From CAXGUU01 sp964012875 (GTDB lineage Bacteria; Pseudomonadota; Gammaproteobacteria; Ga0077536): a stretch of 27,263 nucleotides of DNA. Each line of letters opens with the position of its first letter. Position 1 is the stretch's first letter. The position numbers were made by a program, and so were the translations under genes. A model generated the notes under the pieces. The model searched no databases, was not told the DNA's origin, and saw only the letters and a list, made by a program, of their open reading frames with translations. This document shows positions 7,841 through 15,398 of this stretch, in pieces. The DNA lies in NCBI GenBank assembly GCA_964012875.1, contig CAXGUU010000005.1, positions 1-27,263 on the forward strand, read 5' to 3'.

Positions 7841-8980
7841 TTATCGCAGTATCAGTTTGAGCCACTGTCCAACCCGCACTCCGGCGTCGCTGACGTTCGT
7901 TGTAGCCATTACGAACGCTTCTTTTTCTGTCATCGGTTTGCTCAAAGCAATCTCGATCGCGTCGAAATGTGGAGCGAGTTCGCTCTCGATGCCTTGTTCA
8001 CAAGCACCGCAGATGGCGACCACAGGCGTATCGTGCTTCCGGCAAATCCCAGAGACACCGAGCGGCACTTTCCCGAATAAGCTCTGCCTGTCGAGGCGGC
8101 CTTCGCCGGTTAATACAATGTCGTTGTCTTTGATCTTATTTTCGAGATCGAGGTGTTCGGCGATCAGTTCAAATCCCGATCGTTGGCTGGCGTTTGGCAT
8201 GATGAGTAGTGCTGCCCCGATTCCGCCGGCGGCGCCAGCTCCGGGCAAATGCCGAACGCGGCGGTTGAATGCCTTTTCGATGACGTCATAAAAGCTCGCC
8301 AGGTTACTTTCGAGTTCCTCAACCATGGCCGGCGAGGCGCCTTTTTGCGGCCCGAAAATTCGCGTTGCGCCCTCGGTGCCTAGTAGCGGGTTATCGACAT
8401 CACTTGCGATGATGATTTCAAGGTCCGAACATCGGTCATCGAGGGCCGACGTTTCGACTTCGCAGACACCTCCGATAGTTCGGCCATTTAGCGGCTCCAT
8501 GATGACGTTGCCGGCGGCATTTCTACAGCGCAATCCCAACGCCTGCAGCATGCCTGCTCCGCCGTCGTTGGTGGCGGAGCCGCCGAGGCCAACGATGAGG
8601 CGTTTTGCACCTTTATCTATTGCCGCACTTAATAATTCACCAGCCCCAGCGCTGGTCGTCTGCAATGGATTGCGCTCTTCGTCGCGGAGATGGATAAAGC
8701 CGCATGCCTGGGCGATTTCGACGAATGCTGTCCCCCCATTCTCGAAAATACCGTAGCGCGCGGGCATCTTTTTACCGGTGGAACCGCACACATTCATGCT
8801 GATTGAGCGCCCACCGTTGCGCAGCATGACCTCCAGGCTGCCTTCACCACCGTCCGCGAGCGGCAGGCAGGTCACCTGCACATCACCCAGTACGCGCCTT
8901 AAGCCACCGCATACAGCGCCAGCAACCTCGTCAGCCGCCAGGCTACCCTTGAAAGAATCGGTTGCAACGAGAATTTTCAT
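7841..8980 (-). CDS. Glycerate kinase (GlxK/GarK family)
   Basis: A 379-residue protein matching the bacterial glycerate kinase family in length and motifs: N-terminal MKILVATDSFKGSL, LPLADGGEGSLE, GLGGSATNDGGAGMLQALG in the middle, GAGAAGGIGAAL, and DIVLTGEGRLDRQS with KVPLGV near the end. Members phosphorylate D-glycerate, normally at the 2-hydroxyl, feeding glyoxylate- or sugar-acid-derived carbon into glycolysis. I chose the ATG at 8978-8980 because family proteins begin MKI. An in-frame ATG at 8996-8998 would add six residues, and neither has a strong ribosome site. No other glycerate-pathway gene adjoins it. It is divergent from the Sir2 gene, and its stop precedes the B12 operon promoter. 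Confidence 0.9.
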   Translation of the reverse strand: MKILVATDSFKGSLAADEVAGAVCGGLRRVLGDVQVTCLPLADGGEGSLEVMLRNGGRSISMNVCGSTGKKMPARYGIFENGGTAFVEIAQACGFIHLRDEERNPLQTTSAGAGELLSAAIDKGAKRLIVGLGGSATNDGGAGMLQALGLRCRNAAGNVIMEPLNGRTIGGVCEVETSALDDRCSDLEIIIASDVDNPLLGTEGATRIFGPQKGASPAMVEELESNLASFYDVIEKAFNRRVRHLPGAGAAGGIGAALLIMPNASQRSGFELIAEHLDLENKIKDNDIVLTGEGRLDRQSLFGKVPLGVSGICRKHDTPVVAICGACEQGIESELAPHFDAIEIALSKPMTEKEAFVMATTNVSDAGVRVGQWLKLILR

Positions 8981-9069
8981 ACGGCAATCATCGCTCATAG
9001 AATATGTTTTTGGTACGGCGGTGGCGGTTCGTCACCGGCAACAGGCTCTGAATTCAGCAAAGGCAGGAG

Positions 9070-9855
9070 ATGAGCGAAATCAGCAGTTCGTTAGAGAAAG
9101 TCGCCAGCGCTTTGAAACGCGCAGAGCGCGTCGCCATATTGACTGGGGCCGGGATGTCTGTTGCATCCGGATTGCCAACCTATCGCGGCATTGGCGGACT
9201 CTACGACGGCATCGAAGTAGAGGCGGGCATGCCCATCGAAGAGATTTTGCACGCCTACACGATGGCTAGAAACCCGGCGCTGACCTGGAAATACATTGCG
9301 CAGATCGGTCAAGCCTGCAGCGCGGCCGAGCCGAATGAAGGGCACCGCATACTGTGCGCGTGGGAACGGCACTTTGAGACTTACATCATCACTCAAAATG
9401 TGGATGGATTTCATCGCCGCGCAGGTAGTGCGCACGTCACGGAGCTACATGGAAATTTCGACGATCTGTTTTGTAGCGATTGCGAGCGCAGGTTCGTGAC
9501 GACGGATTTCGATTTTTCCAATCTGCCGCCGAGGTGTGCATACTGCGATGGTCTTGTTCGCCCTAATGTCGTGCTTTTTGGCGAGATGCTTCCGCCACAA
9601 GCATTAGCCAGCTACGAACGGGAGTTGGCGGTAGGCTTCAACGTCATACTGGCCATCGGCACGACTGCTGGTTTCCCGTACATCTACGAGCCGGTGCTAT
9701 CGGCTCGGCAGCGAGGCACGTTTACCGCTGAAATCAATCCGGATGATACCGAGCTCAGCGCAGCTGTCGACGTACATTTGAAGATGCCTGCTGTCGACGC
9801 GCTGTCCATGCTCGAGCAGCAGCTGAGCCAAAAGGCGGAGCCGGCGGCCGGCTAA
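9070..9855 (+). CDS. Sir2-family NAD-dependent protein deacylase
   Basis: A 261-residue sirtuin with all core motifs: NAD-binding GAGMSVASGLPTYRG (26-40), TQNVDG (108-113), catalytic His127 in ELHG, and a structural zinc site from CSDC (135, 138) and CAYC (156, 159). NVVLFGEMLP follows at 166-175, and IGTTAGFPY contributes to the nucleotide pocket. It should remove acyl groups from protein lysines while consuming NAD+. The motif after the first NAD loop (GIGGLYDG) differs from the E. coli CobB pattern, so the acyl preference cannot be read off. An AGGAG ribosome site lies 4 bases before the ATG. It looks monocistronic, facing away from glycerate kinase across a 70-90 base gap. Confidence 0.92.
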   Translation: MSEISSSLEKVASALKRAERVAILTGAGMSVASGLPTYRGIGGLYDGIEVEAGMPIEEILHAYTMARNPALTWKYIAQIGQACSAAEPNEGHRILCAWERHFETYIITQNVDGFHRRAGSAHVTELHGNFDDLFCSDCERRFVTTDFDFSNLPPRCAYCDGLVRPNVVLFGEMLPPQALASYERELAVGFNVILAIGTTAGFPYIYEPVLSARQRGTFTAEINPDDTELSAAVDVHLKMPAVDALSMLEQQLSQKAEPAAG

Positions 9856-9870
9856 TTCGCAGCCGCCGGC
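9840..9870 (+). terminator. GC-rich hairpin over the Sir2 stop codon
   Basis: GCCGGCGGC (9840-9848) and its exact complement GCCGCCGGC (9862-9870) flank a 13-base loop that contains the Sir2 stop codon. There is no run of T after it, so it is either a transcript-stabilising hairpin or a weak terminator. Confidence 0.35.
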
Positions 9871-10190
9871 CGCGACGCGAGCTTCAAAGTAGGCGTTTTC
9901 CTGCATAAATCGCGCATTATTTTTGTATGTCAAGGCTTCCAATTTGGGAAATCCGGCTTATAGTAGCGCCGTCGTTTCCGACCTGTCCGTCCGGACCGGC
10001 TCGAGTCATGGCACCAAAAACAAGTCGACCCGCCCAACGGCACCGACTTTGAGGCTTCAAGAACATTAATAAAATCTGGTTGGTAACCGTCGTGACGACA
10101 GGCCCGCACGATCATATCCGTCATAAGGTGTGAGCACCTGCACCCGACTGCCAATCGTTAACCACGCTACCACCTGTCACGGGAGGATGT
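9856..10190. other. 335-bp intergenic region upstream of the HU-like gene
   Basis: No coding frame is convincing here on either strand. The region holds the second arm of the Sir2 hairpin, a TATAGT box at 9959-9964 without a good -35 partner, and a better promoter candidate at 10049-10075 (listed separately). If the upstream TATAGT were used, the HU-like transcript would have a leader of more than 200 bases. No known riboswitch or ribosomal-protein leader motif is apparent. Confidence 0.5.
10049..10075 (+). promoter_or_regulatory. Candidate promoter of the HU-like gene
   Basis: TTGAGG (10049-10054) and TAAAAT (10070-10075) are separated by 15 bases. Both boxes match the sigma-70 consensus fairly well (four and five of six), but the spacing is short. 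The leader to the ATG would be about 110 bases. Confidence 0.35.
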
Positions 10191-10520
10191 ATGAGCAAAA
10201 AAAACGCCATTAAAGACAAACAAACCAAATCCGCAATTCTTGCGGCACTCGCAGAAGAAACCGGTCTGACGAAAAAAGAAGTTCAGGCTGTTCTGGTCGC
10301 GACCAAGGGACTCGCTGCCCGCCATCTGATCAAAAACGGTTCCGGCGAATTCACGGTTCCGGAAGTTGGGGTCAAGCTTCGCCGAGTTCAGAAACCTGCA
10401 CGAAAAGCCGGCATGGCGCGCAATCCGTTCACCGGAGAAATGGTTAAAGTAGAAGCACGCCCCGCGAGTCTCTCGGTCCGCGCGACTGCCATGAAGGCGA
10501 TCAAGGACACTGTCGTCTGA
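10191..10520 (+). CDS. HU/IHF-like DNA-binding protein
   Basis: A 109-residue, strongly basic protein. Residues 10-50 form the helical dimerisation part (TKSAILAALAEETGLTKKEV). The C-terminal half has the HU arm and closing region: GEFTVPEVGVKLRRV, then MARNPFTGEMVKVEA, with SVRATAMKAIKDTV at the end, comparable to the ARNPxTGE and FKxxKxLKDxV motifs of HU and IHF. The KKNAIKDKQTK lead and the KPARKAG insertion in the arm make it longer than the 90 residues of classical HU, so it belongs to a divergent HU-like subgroup. It should bind and bend DNA non-specifically as a dimer. A strong GGGAGG ribosome site precedes the ATG, and a clear terminator follows, so it is a single-gene transcript, probably well expressed. 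Confidence 0.88.
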   Translation: MSKKNAIKDKQTKSAILAALAEETGLTKKEVQAVLVATKGLAARHLIKNGSGEFTVPEVGVKLRRVQKPARKAGMARNPFTGEMVKVEARPASLSVRATAMKAIKDTVV

Positions 10521-10540
10521 GCATCTGGCGAAGAATTTCG

Positions 10541-10568
10541 AAAGCCGGCCTTGTGCCGGCTTTTTTTT
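10541..10568 (+). terminator. Rho-independent terminator of the HU-like gene
   Basis: AAAGCCGGC (10541-10549) and GCCGGCTTT (10555-10563) form a 9-bp stem with a 5-base loop, followed by an unbroken T run to 10568. It begins 20 bases after the stop codon. Confidence 0.93.
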
Positions 10569-10635
10569 GCGCCAAATTCTACAGCGCACCCGGAGCGGTA
10601 AACGAAAGTGATTTATCCGCAGTGTTCAGCCACAC

Positions 10636-10768
10636 TTAGGGTCTGTTGCTCATTTTTAGTTCAATGCTGCTGAGTCCATTTTTGCGGCCCACCAGGGCCA
10701 AGCGAGTGCCGTTTAGCCCCGCTACATCAGCGCGGGTCAAGGCCGTTGGACATCAAAATGGACGCAGC
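10636..10768 (-). pseudogene. Short minus-strand gene relic or structured repeat in the HU-dadA gap
   Basis: From ATG 10751-10753 the minus strand reads MSNGL, then after one extra base continues TRADVAGLNGTRLALVGRKN and on to SNRP before TAA at 10636-10638. The 118-base length (39 codons plus one) fits a single-base insertion in a small coding remnant. I do not recognise the family. The same DNA also folds. GCTG-A-GTCCATTTTTG (10669-10684) pairs with CAAAATGGAC-G-CAGC (10754-10768). Inside it are hairpins GGCCC-ACCA-GGGCC (10686-10699) and CCCGC/GCGGG (10718-10736). It could therefore be a decayed mobile or repeat element rather than a gene end. The rest of the gap, 10769-10959, shows nothing else I can support beyond the start region of the next gene. 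Confidence 0.35.
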
Positions 10769-10959
10769 CTAAACGAAATGGAATCAAATCTCTGGGTTGC
10801 CCCTGACTCCTCCCCATACAGTGTTGTGCTGCGCTTATTCGGAGCAACCAAAATTCGCTCGTCCAGCCTGGTCTGGTGGTCATTCGGGGGCAACAGTATT
10901 CGATTACAAAAGGGCAACAGGTCCTAAGAACGGGAGACGCTCAGGGGCGGCGGATAAAT

Positions 10960-12228
10960 ATGAAGTGCGCAGTAATTGGCGGCGGACTACTCGGCCTGAC
11001 CACAGCATGGTTTCTGCGCCAGTCCGGCTGCGCGGTGACTGTCTACGAGCGGCGCGAGGGTATTGGTCTTGAGACCAGCTTCGCCAATGGTGGGATGTTG
11101 CATGCGAGCCAGGCCAGCCCTTGGAATGAGCCGGGCGTGGTGTGGCAGGCACTCAGGAATCTGGGCCACGAAGATGCCGCGCTTTTGATTCGACCCCGCG
11201 TCGTTCCTTCTATGCTGGGGTGGACCTGGTCTTTTTTCAGGAATTCGACCCGTCGCAAGTTTGATCAGAATCTTGAGAAGAATACGCGCTTGGCGGACTA
11301 CTCTTTGAGTGTTTTGAACGAGCATCTCGATGCTGTCGTGCCCGATTTCCTGCGTCAGGATCGCGGCACACTGAAAATCTATCGCAGCCAGCCCGATTTC
11401 GAAAACGCTGTTGCGATCGCTGCGCGCGGCGCCGACTTTGGGATCGAATATGCCGCGCTCGATTCGGCCGGCGTCGTGGCGCTTGAGCCGGCGCTCGCGG
11501 CTATCGGTGATGAAATCGCCGGCGGCGTTCATTTTCCCGGCGACGTTTCGGGCGACGCCCATCTATTTTGTCGCGGGCTTGCTGAACGCTTCATTGAAGC
11601 AGGTGGAAAAATTGAATTGAACACCACCCTGCACGGCATCGAAGTTGAAGCCAATGAAGTGCGAGGCATTCGTACAGCGTCAGAGGTCTTGCCGACCGAC
11701 TCCTGCATCATTGCCGCTGGCAGTTACTCCGGCGCGCTTGCGCGGACCTGTGGGATCGCCGTCCCGGTCCAGCCGGTGAAGGGTTATTCCCTGACGCTGC
11801 CCATGGACACGTGGTCGCCACGGCCGACAGTCCCCGTCATCGACGAGCACTTCCACGCGGCGGTTTGTCCCTTGGGCGATCGGATGCGGGTGGCGGGCAC
11901 AGCAGAATTCGCCGGCTTCGACGCAACGCTGTCGCCGGGGAGAATCGCCAATCTGTTGCGCCTCGTGAAACACGTGTTTCCGCAGTCCGCAGCGAGCCTC
12001 GGCCCTGATGACGTTGTGCAATGGAGCGGCTTCAGACCAATGACCCCTGACGGCGTTGGCGTCATGGGCGCTACGCCGGTGCGCGGTTTGTTTGTGAACG
12101 CCGGCCACGGGCACCTCGGCTGGACCATGGCCCCGGCCGCGGGCAAACTGGTCGCCGATCTGATTTGCCAGAGAGCACCTGAAATCGATCTGGAGCCCTA
12201 TTCGCTGTCGCGATTTGATCGCAACTGA
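10960..12228 (+). CDS. dadA: D-amino-acid dehydrogenase-like FAD oxidoreductase
   Basis: A 422-residue DAO-family flavoprotein aligned along its length with DadA. It has the N-terminal FAD motif VIGGGLLGLTTAWFL, then LETSFANGGML and ASPWNEPGV. Further on it has DRGTLKIYRS, LEPALAAIGDEIAGG, PVKGYSLTLP, GFRPMTPDGVGVMG, and the C-terminal NAGHGHLGWTMAPAAGK. DadA deaminates D-amino acids (for example D-alanine from peptidoglycan turnover) to 2-oxo acids and passes electrons to the respiratory chain at the inner membrane. I chose ATG 10960, which starts right before the FAD motif. An in-frame start at 10876 would add 28 residues unlike the family. No alanine racemase (dadX) follows, so the exact D-amino acid is open. 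Confidence 0.83.
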   Translation: MKCAVIGGGLLGLTTAWFLRQSGCAVTVYERREGIGLETSFANGGMLHASQASPWNEPGVVWQALRNLGHEDAALLIRPRVVPSMLGWTWSFFRNSTRRKFDQNLEKNTRLADYSLSVLNEHLDAVVPDFLRQDRGTLKIYRSQPDFENAVAIAARGADFGIEYAALDSAGVVALEPALAAIGDEIAGGVHFPGDVSGDAHLFCRGLAERFIEAGGKIELNTTLHGIEVEANEVRGIRTASEVLPTDSCIIAAGSYSGALARTCGIAVPVQPVKGYSLTLPMDTWSPRPTVPVIDEHFHAAVCPLGDRMRVAGTAEFAGFDATLSPGRIANLLRLVKHVFPQSAASLGPDDVVQWSGFRPMTPDGVGVMGATPVRGLFVNAGHGHLGWTMAPAAGKLVADLICQRAPEIDLEPYSLSRFDRN

Positions 12229-12262
12229 GAGAGATCGCGAATCCGAGCATGTGGTATCGCCG

Positions 12263-12646
12263 ATGACAGAACATCCAGTGCTTTGCTGGCGCTGCGGCAA
12301 GGCCGTAGTCACGGACCGCGAACCGCTTCGCCGCGAGGAGACCTGTGTGGGGTGCGATGCTGATCTCCACGTATGCCGGATGTGCGAGTTTTATAACCCG
12401 GCTGTCTCCGACGGTTGCGACGAACCGGTCGCGGCAGCGGTCATCAATAAGGAACGTGCGAATTTTTGTGATTACCTCAGGCTTTCGAGACACGCCTTCA
12501 AGCCAGCCAACGACGACGCGACGGCTAAAGCACAGGCCGAACTTGCTGCCCTGTTTGGTGCGACCACGCCACCGGCGAGCACCGAACTCGGCGCTAACCG
12601 GGCCGAGCTTGAGCGGTTGTTCGGCCTCGGGAACAAAGAAGATTGA
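12263..12646 (+). CDS. Small eight-cysteine putative zinc-binding protein
   Basis: A 127-residue soluble protein. Its N-terminal half has cysteines at 8, 11 (CWRC), 28, 31 (CVGC), 38, 41 (CRMC), 52 and 69, with LHVCRMCEFYNP and KERANFCDYL around them. This spacing suggests two structural zinc sites, rubredoxin/ribbon-like knuckles. The C-terminal half is an Ala/Glu-rich helix ending in RAELERLFGLGNKED. I recognise it only as a conserved-looking hypothetical type. I chose ATG 12263. A TTG at 12215 would overlap dadA and a GTG at 12251 is possible. It starts 34 bases after dadA and is probably co-transcribed. Its stop overlaps a candidate promoter for the next gene. Confidence 0.75.
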   Translation: MTEHPVLCWRCGKAVVTDREPLRREETCVGCDADLHVCRMCEFYNPAVSDGCDEPVAAAVINKERANFCDYLRLSRHAFKPANDDATAKAQAELAALFGATTPPASTELGANRAELERLFGLGNKED

Positions 12647-12671
12647 CACTTTGACCGCGCGGTCCTAGTTT
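12643..12671 (+). promoter_or_regulatory. Candidate promoter with palindromic operator for the SMP-30-like gene
   Basis: A consensus TTGACA (12643-12648) and a TAGTTT box (12666-12671) are exactly 17 bases apart. The spacer holds a perfect 12-base palindrome GACCGCGCGGTC (12653-12664). A palindrome between -35 and -10 is a common repressor site. The transcript would start near 12679, 36 bases before the ATG. The -35 box overlaps the stop codon of the upstream gene. Confidence 0.5.
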
Positions 12672-12714
12672 GAGCCGCTCATGTAAATCGTGTGCACCCA
12701 GGTGAGAGGACTAC

Positions 12715-13569
12715 ATGCCCAGCAAAACACTATCCGTTCTGGCCGAAGGTTTCGTTTTTCTTGAGGGCCCGCGCTGGCGGGACGATAGGCTTTATGTTTC
12801 CGACATGTGGGGGCATGCGATTCACACTGTGACTGCCTCTGGCAACACGACGAAAATTGCAGATGTACCCAATCGGCCGTCAGGCTTGAATTTTCTGCCC
12901 GACGGGCGCCTGGTCGCCGTTTCCATGGCTGATAGAAAACTGGTCGTCGTCGGCGGCGATGGTTCTTTGAGCGATTACGCCGACATCAGCCAGCTCGCCG
13001 GCGGTGATATCAATGATTCGGTCGTAGACGCGGCCGGCAATATCTACGTTGGTAACTTTGGTTACGACCTTTTCAGTGGAGAAGAAGCGAAGCTCGCCAG
13101 TATGGTGCGCGTCGCGCCGGACGGTACGGTGGCCGTGGTGGCGGAAGAATTGAATTTCCCGAATGGTGCGGTGATTACCGACACGGGCACGATGATTTGT
13201 GCTGAAACGTTTGCCAGCCAATTGACAGCGTTCGACCTGGGCCCTGACGGTAGTCTTACAAATAGACGGGTGTGGGCGTCGCTTGGCGACCACACGCCGG
13301 ATGGTATCTGCCTTGATCAGGAAGGGGCGATCTGGGTTTCGAGTTTCGGCGCTGGCGAATTTCTGCGCGTCACCGAGGGCGGAAAGATTGTCGAGACTAT
13401 CGCTGCAGATGACGGTAAACGGGCGGTCGCCTGTAACCTGGGCGGCGCTGACGGCCGGACGCTGTTTGCGCTGACGTTTGAGGGAGAAATTGAAGATATC
13501 AGTGCCGGCGGCAAAAAAGCCCGTATTGAAGTCTGCACCGTTGACGTACCGGGTGCCGGTTCTCCTTAA
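12715..13569 (+). CDS. SMP-30/gluconolactonase/LRE-family protein
   Basis: A 284-residue six-bladed beta-propeller protein. The expected metal-site residues are visible: Glu17 in FVFLEGPRW, Asn100 in GGDINDSV, Asn150 in NFPNGAV and Asp196 in HTPDGICL. Repeated blade motifs include RLYVSDMWG, PDGRLVAVS, GNIYVGNFGYD and GAIWVSSFGAGE. Family members hydrolyse sugar lactones or other lactones with a bound divalent metal. No signal peptide is present, so it is cytoplasmic. A GAGAGGA ribosome site precedes the ATG. It seems to have its own promoter, ends convergently with the OFA transporter gene, and no sugar-acid pathway genes adjoin, so the substrate is unknown. Confidence 0.85.
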   Translation: MPSKTLSVLAEGFVFLEGPRWRDDRLYVSDMWGHAIHTVTASGNTTKIADVPNRPSGLNFLPDGRLVAVSMADRKLVVVGGDGSLSDYADISQLAGGDINDSVVDAAGNIYVGNFGYDLFSGEEAKLASMVRVAPDGTVAVVAEELNFPNGAVITDTGTMICAETFASQLTAFDLGPDGSLTNRRVWASLGDHTPDGICLDQEGAIWVSSFGAGEFLRVTEGGKIVETIAADDGKRAVACNLGGADGRTLFALTFEGEIEDISAGGKKARIEVCTVDVPGAGSP

Positions 13570-13589
13570 AGCGCCAGCGTCGTCGGGCG

Positions 13590-13605
13590 GTTGCTGCTCA
13601 GCAAC
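13590..13605. terminator. Short hairpin between convergent genes
   Basis: GTTGCTG (13590-13596) and CAGCAAC (13599-13605) form a perfect 7-bp inverted repeat in the 36-base gap between the SMP-30-like gene and the convergent transporter gene. There is no T run and the two-base loop is tight, so a role as a bidirectional terminator is only possible. Confidence 0.3.
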
Positions 13606-15300
13606 TTAGCTGTCCGATTTCATATGGTGTTTCGAGTCGACCGGTCGCATCAGCCCGTTGGCGACCAGCGCGATAAACAACAGAAATGCCATCAGGTACA
13701 TCGTCTGGTTGTACAGATGCGGCGTCGGATCAGGCGTGCCGGCCGGTGCGATCTCCATCAGTTTGGCGATGGTCACAGTCTTGGCCGCTGTCAGTTGTTC
13801 CAGTTGATCAAGGCCAGCGCCGAAGCTTGATCTGAACAGCGCTGGATCGATTCGCGAACTTAAATCGAGAATTGCCGCGGTGACCGCGTTTTCGCGCAAG
13901 GTTGTGATGGCCAGAGGACCAAGTACGCCGGCGGTGCTCCAGGCCGTTAGCAGCCGTCCATGGATGCCGCCAACGTAGCGCGTGCCAAAAATGTCGGCAA
14001 GGTAGGCCGGGATGGTCGCAAATCCGCCGCCATACATCGTGAAGATGAGCATAGTGGCCGCGTAAAAGCCAACCAGCCATACAGTGGCCGGGGCGGCGCT
14101 GACCTGCTGCGCGAAAAACGGAATTGAACAGTAAAGCGCGATACCGAGGCCGAAAAATATGTAGTAAGTGTTGCGGCGACCGATGTAGTCGGAGGTGCTG
14201 GCCCAGAAGAAACGGCCAACCATATTGAACAGACTGATCATCAGGACATAGGTGGCCGCAAACTCGAGATCAACAATACCCGGCAGGGTGGTCCCGAAGA
14301 TCTCCGTCATCATTGTTTTGGCGACAGCGAGCACGCCGATGCCTGCGGTGACGTTAAAGCAGAGCACGATCCAGAGTTGATAAAACTGAGGCGTTTTCAG
14401 GGCCTCGTCGATATCCACATCGTGTAAGGTGATCATGGATTTTGTTTCGTTTTCTTCCGTCGGTGGCTTGTAACCGACGGGTTGCCAGTCAGGCGCCGGG
14501 ATGCGATAGGAAAACGCTGCAATCAACATCACTACGAAGTAAATGGCACCCAGCGTAAAAAAGGTCTGTGCGACGCCGACCGTGCCGGTGCCAATGAGGT
14601 AGACGCCCTCGGGGCCGGGTACCAGCATGCCAGCGACGTCGTTGGCGCCGACGACAACGACTTCGGTTAGGGTTCCGCCGATATCGGTCAGGCGGCGCCC
14701 GGCCTCGGTAACCAGCTTGATCTCCGCGACCGAACCCAGATATTCGGGTGCCTGGTAGTAAAGGCGCAGAAAGCCGTCAATCATCGGTTTGCCGAGCATT
14801 GCGCCGCCGCCAAACCCCATGATGGCAATACCCGTTGCCATACCGCGGCGATCAGGGAACCACCGAATCAATGTACTTACCGGTGAGACGTAACCCAATC
14901 CCAGGCCGCATCCGCCGATGACGCCGTAACCCAGATAAACCAGCCACAGCTGACCCGTGACGATGCCAAGTCCACCCACCATGAAACCACCGCCCCAGGC
15001 GCAAGCTGCGACGACACCTACTTTGCGCGGACCCACCTGCTCCAGCCAGCGCCCGGCAAAAGCGGCCGACAACCCAAGCACGACAATTGCCACCGTAAAA
15101 ATCCAGACTACGCCTTTCAGCGACCAATCGTCCGCAGCGCTGGTAACAACGCCAACGCGCTTCACCAGGGCCGGATTAAACAGGCTCCAGGCATAGACCG
15201 AGCCAATACACAGGTGTATTCCAAGCGCTGCCGGAGCGATGAGCCAGCGGTTGAAGTTCTGAGCCGCGACGATGCGGTCTTTCGACAATAGGCCGGCCAT
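13606..15300 (-). CDS. OFA-family MFS transporter (oxalate/formate antiporter type)
   Basis: A 564-residue transporter with about 12 hydrophobic helices. Family marks include IHLCIGSVYAWSLFNPALVK in the first helix, then YGVIGGCGLGLGYVSPVSTL, the loop FPDRRGMATGIAIMGFGGGA, and in the second half GRFFWASTSDYIGRRNTYY and ADIFGTRYVGGIHGRLLTAW. Members exchange small carboxylates such as oxalate/formate, and many have unknown substrates. It is longer than the 400-440 residues of classical OxlT. The extra length lies in the segment after helix 6 (about residues 185-240), the cytoplasmic loop, and a hydrophilic stretch before the last helix, as in other long proteobacterial OFA members. It follows the broken thioredoxin-like gene by 98 bases on the same strand. 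No oxalate or formate enzyme is nearby. Confidence 0.88.
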   Translation of the reverse strand: MAGLLSKDRIVAAQNFNRWLIAPAALGIHLCIGSVYAWSLFNPALVKRVGVVTSAADDWSLKGVVWIFTVAIVVLGLSAAFAGRWLEQVGPRKVGVVAACAWGGGFMVGGLGIVTGQLWLVYLGYGVIGGCGLGLGYVSPVSTLIRWFPDRRGMATGIAIMGFGGGAMLGKPMIDGFLRLYYQAPEYLGSVAEIKLVTEAGRRLTDIGGTLTEVVVVGANDVAGMLVPGPEGVYLIGTGTVGVAQTFFTLGAIYFVVMLIAAFSYRIPAPDWQPVGYKPPTEENETKSMITLHDVDIDEALKTPQFYQLWIVLCFNVTAGIGVLAVAKTMMTEIFGTTLPGIVDLEFAATYVLMISLFNMVGRFFWASTSDYIGRRNTYYIFFGLGIALYCSIPFFAQQVSAAPATVWLVGFYAATMLIFTMYGGGFATIPAYLADIFGTRYVGGIHGRLLTAWSTAGVLGPLAITTLRENAVTAAILDLSSRIDPALFRSSFGAGLDQLEQLTAAKTVTIAKLMEIAPAGTPDPTPHLYNQTMYLMAFLLFIALVANGLMRPVDSKHHMKSDS

Positions 15301-15398
15301 TGGCAGCGGTTCTCTGTGGACGGAGCGAGCGAGATTTACGAATGCCGACGTTTAAGTCAAGGGCCGGGCGAACCTGTGTGCAATCTTCGCCGCATGAC

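Noticed and set aside
10636..10768. Integron attC site
   Set aside because: The stems are suggestive, but the required core sites at the ends (GTTRRRY and RYYYAAC) are not present.
12071..12649. Minus-strand frame of 192 codons
   Set aside because: It lies opposite the end of dadA and the whole eight-cysteine protein gene, both better supported by motifs.
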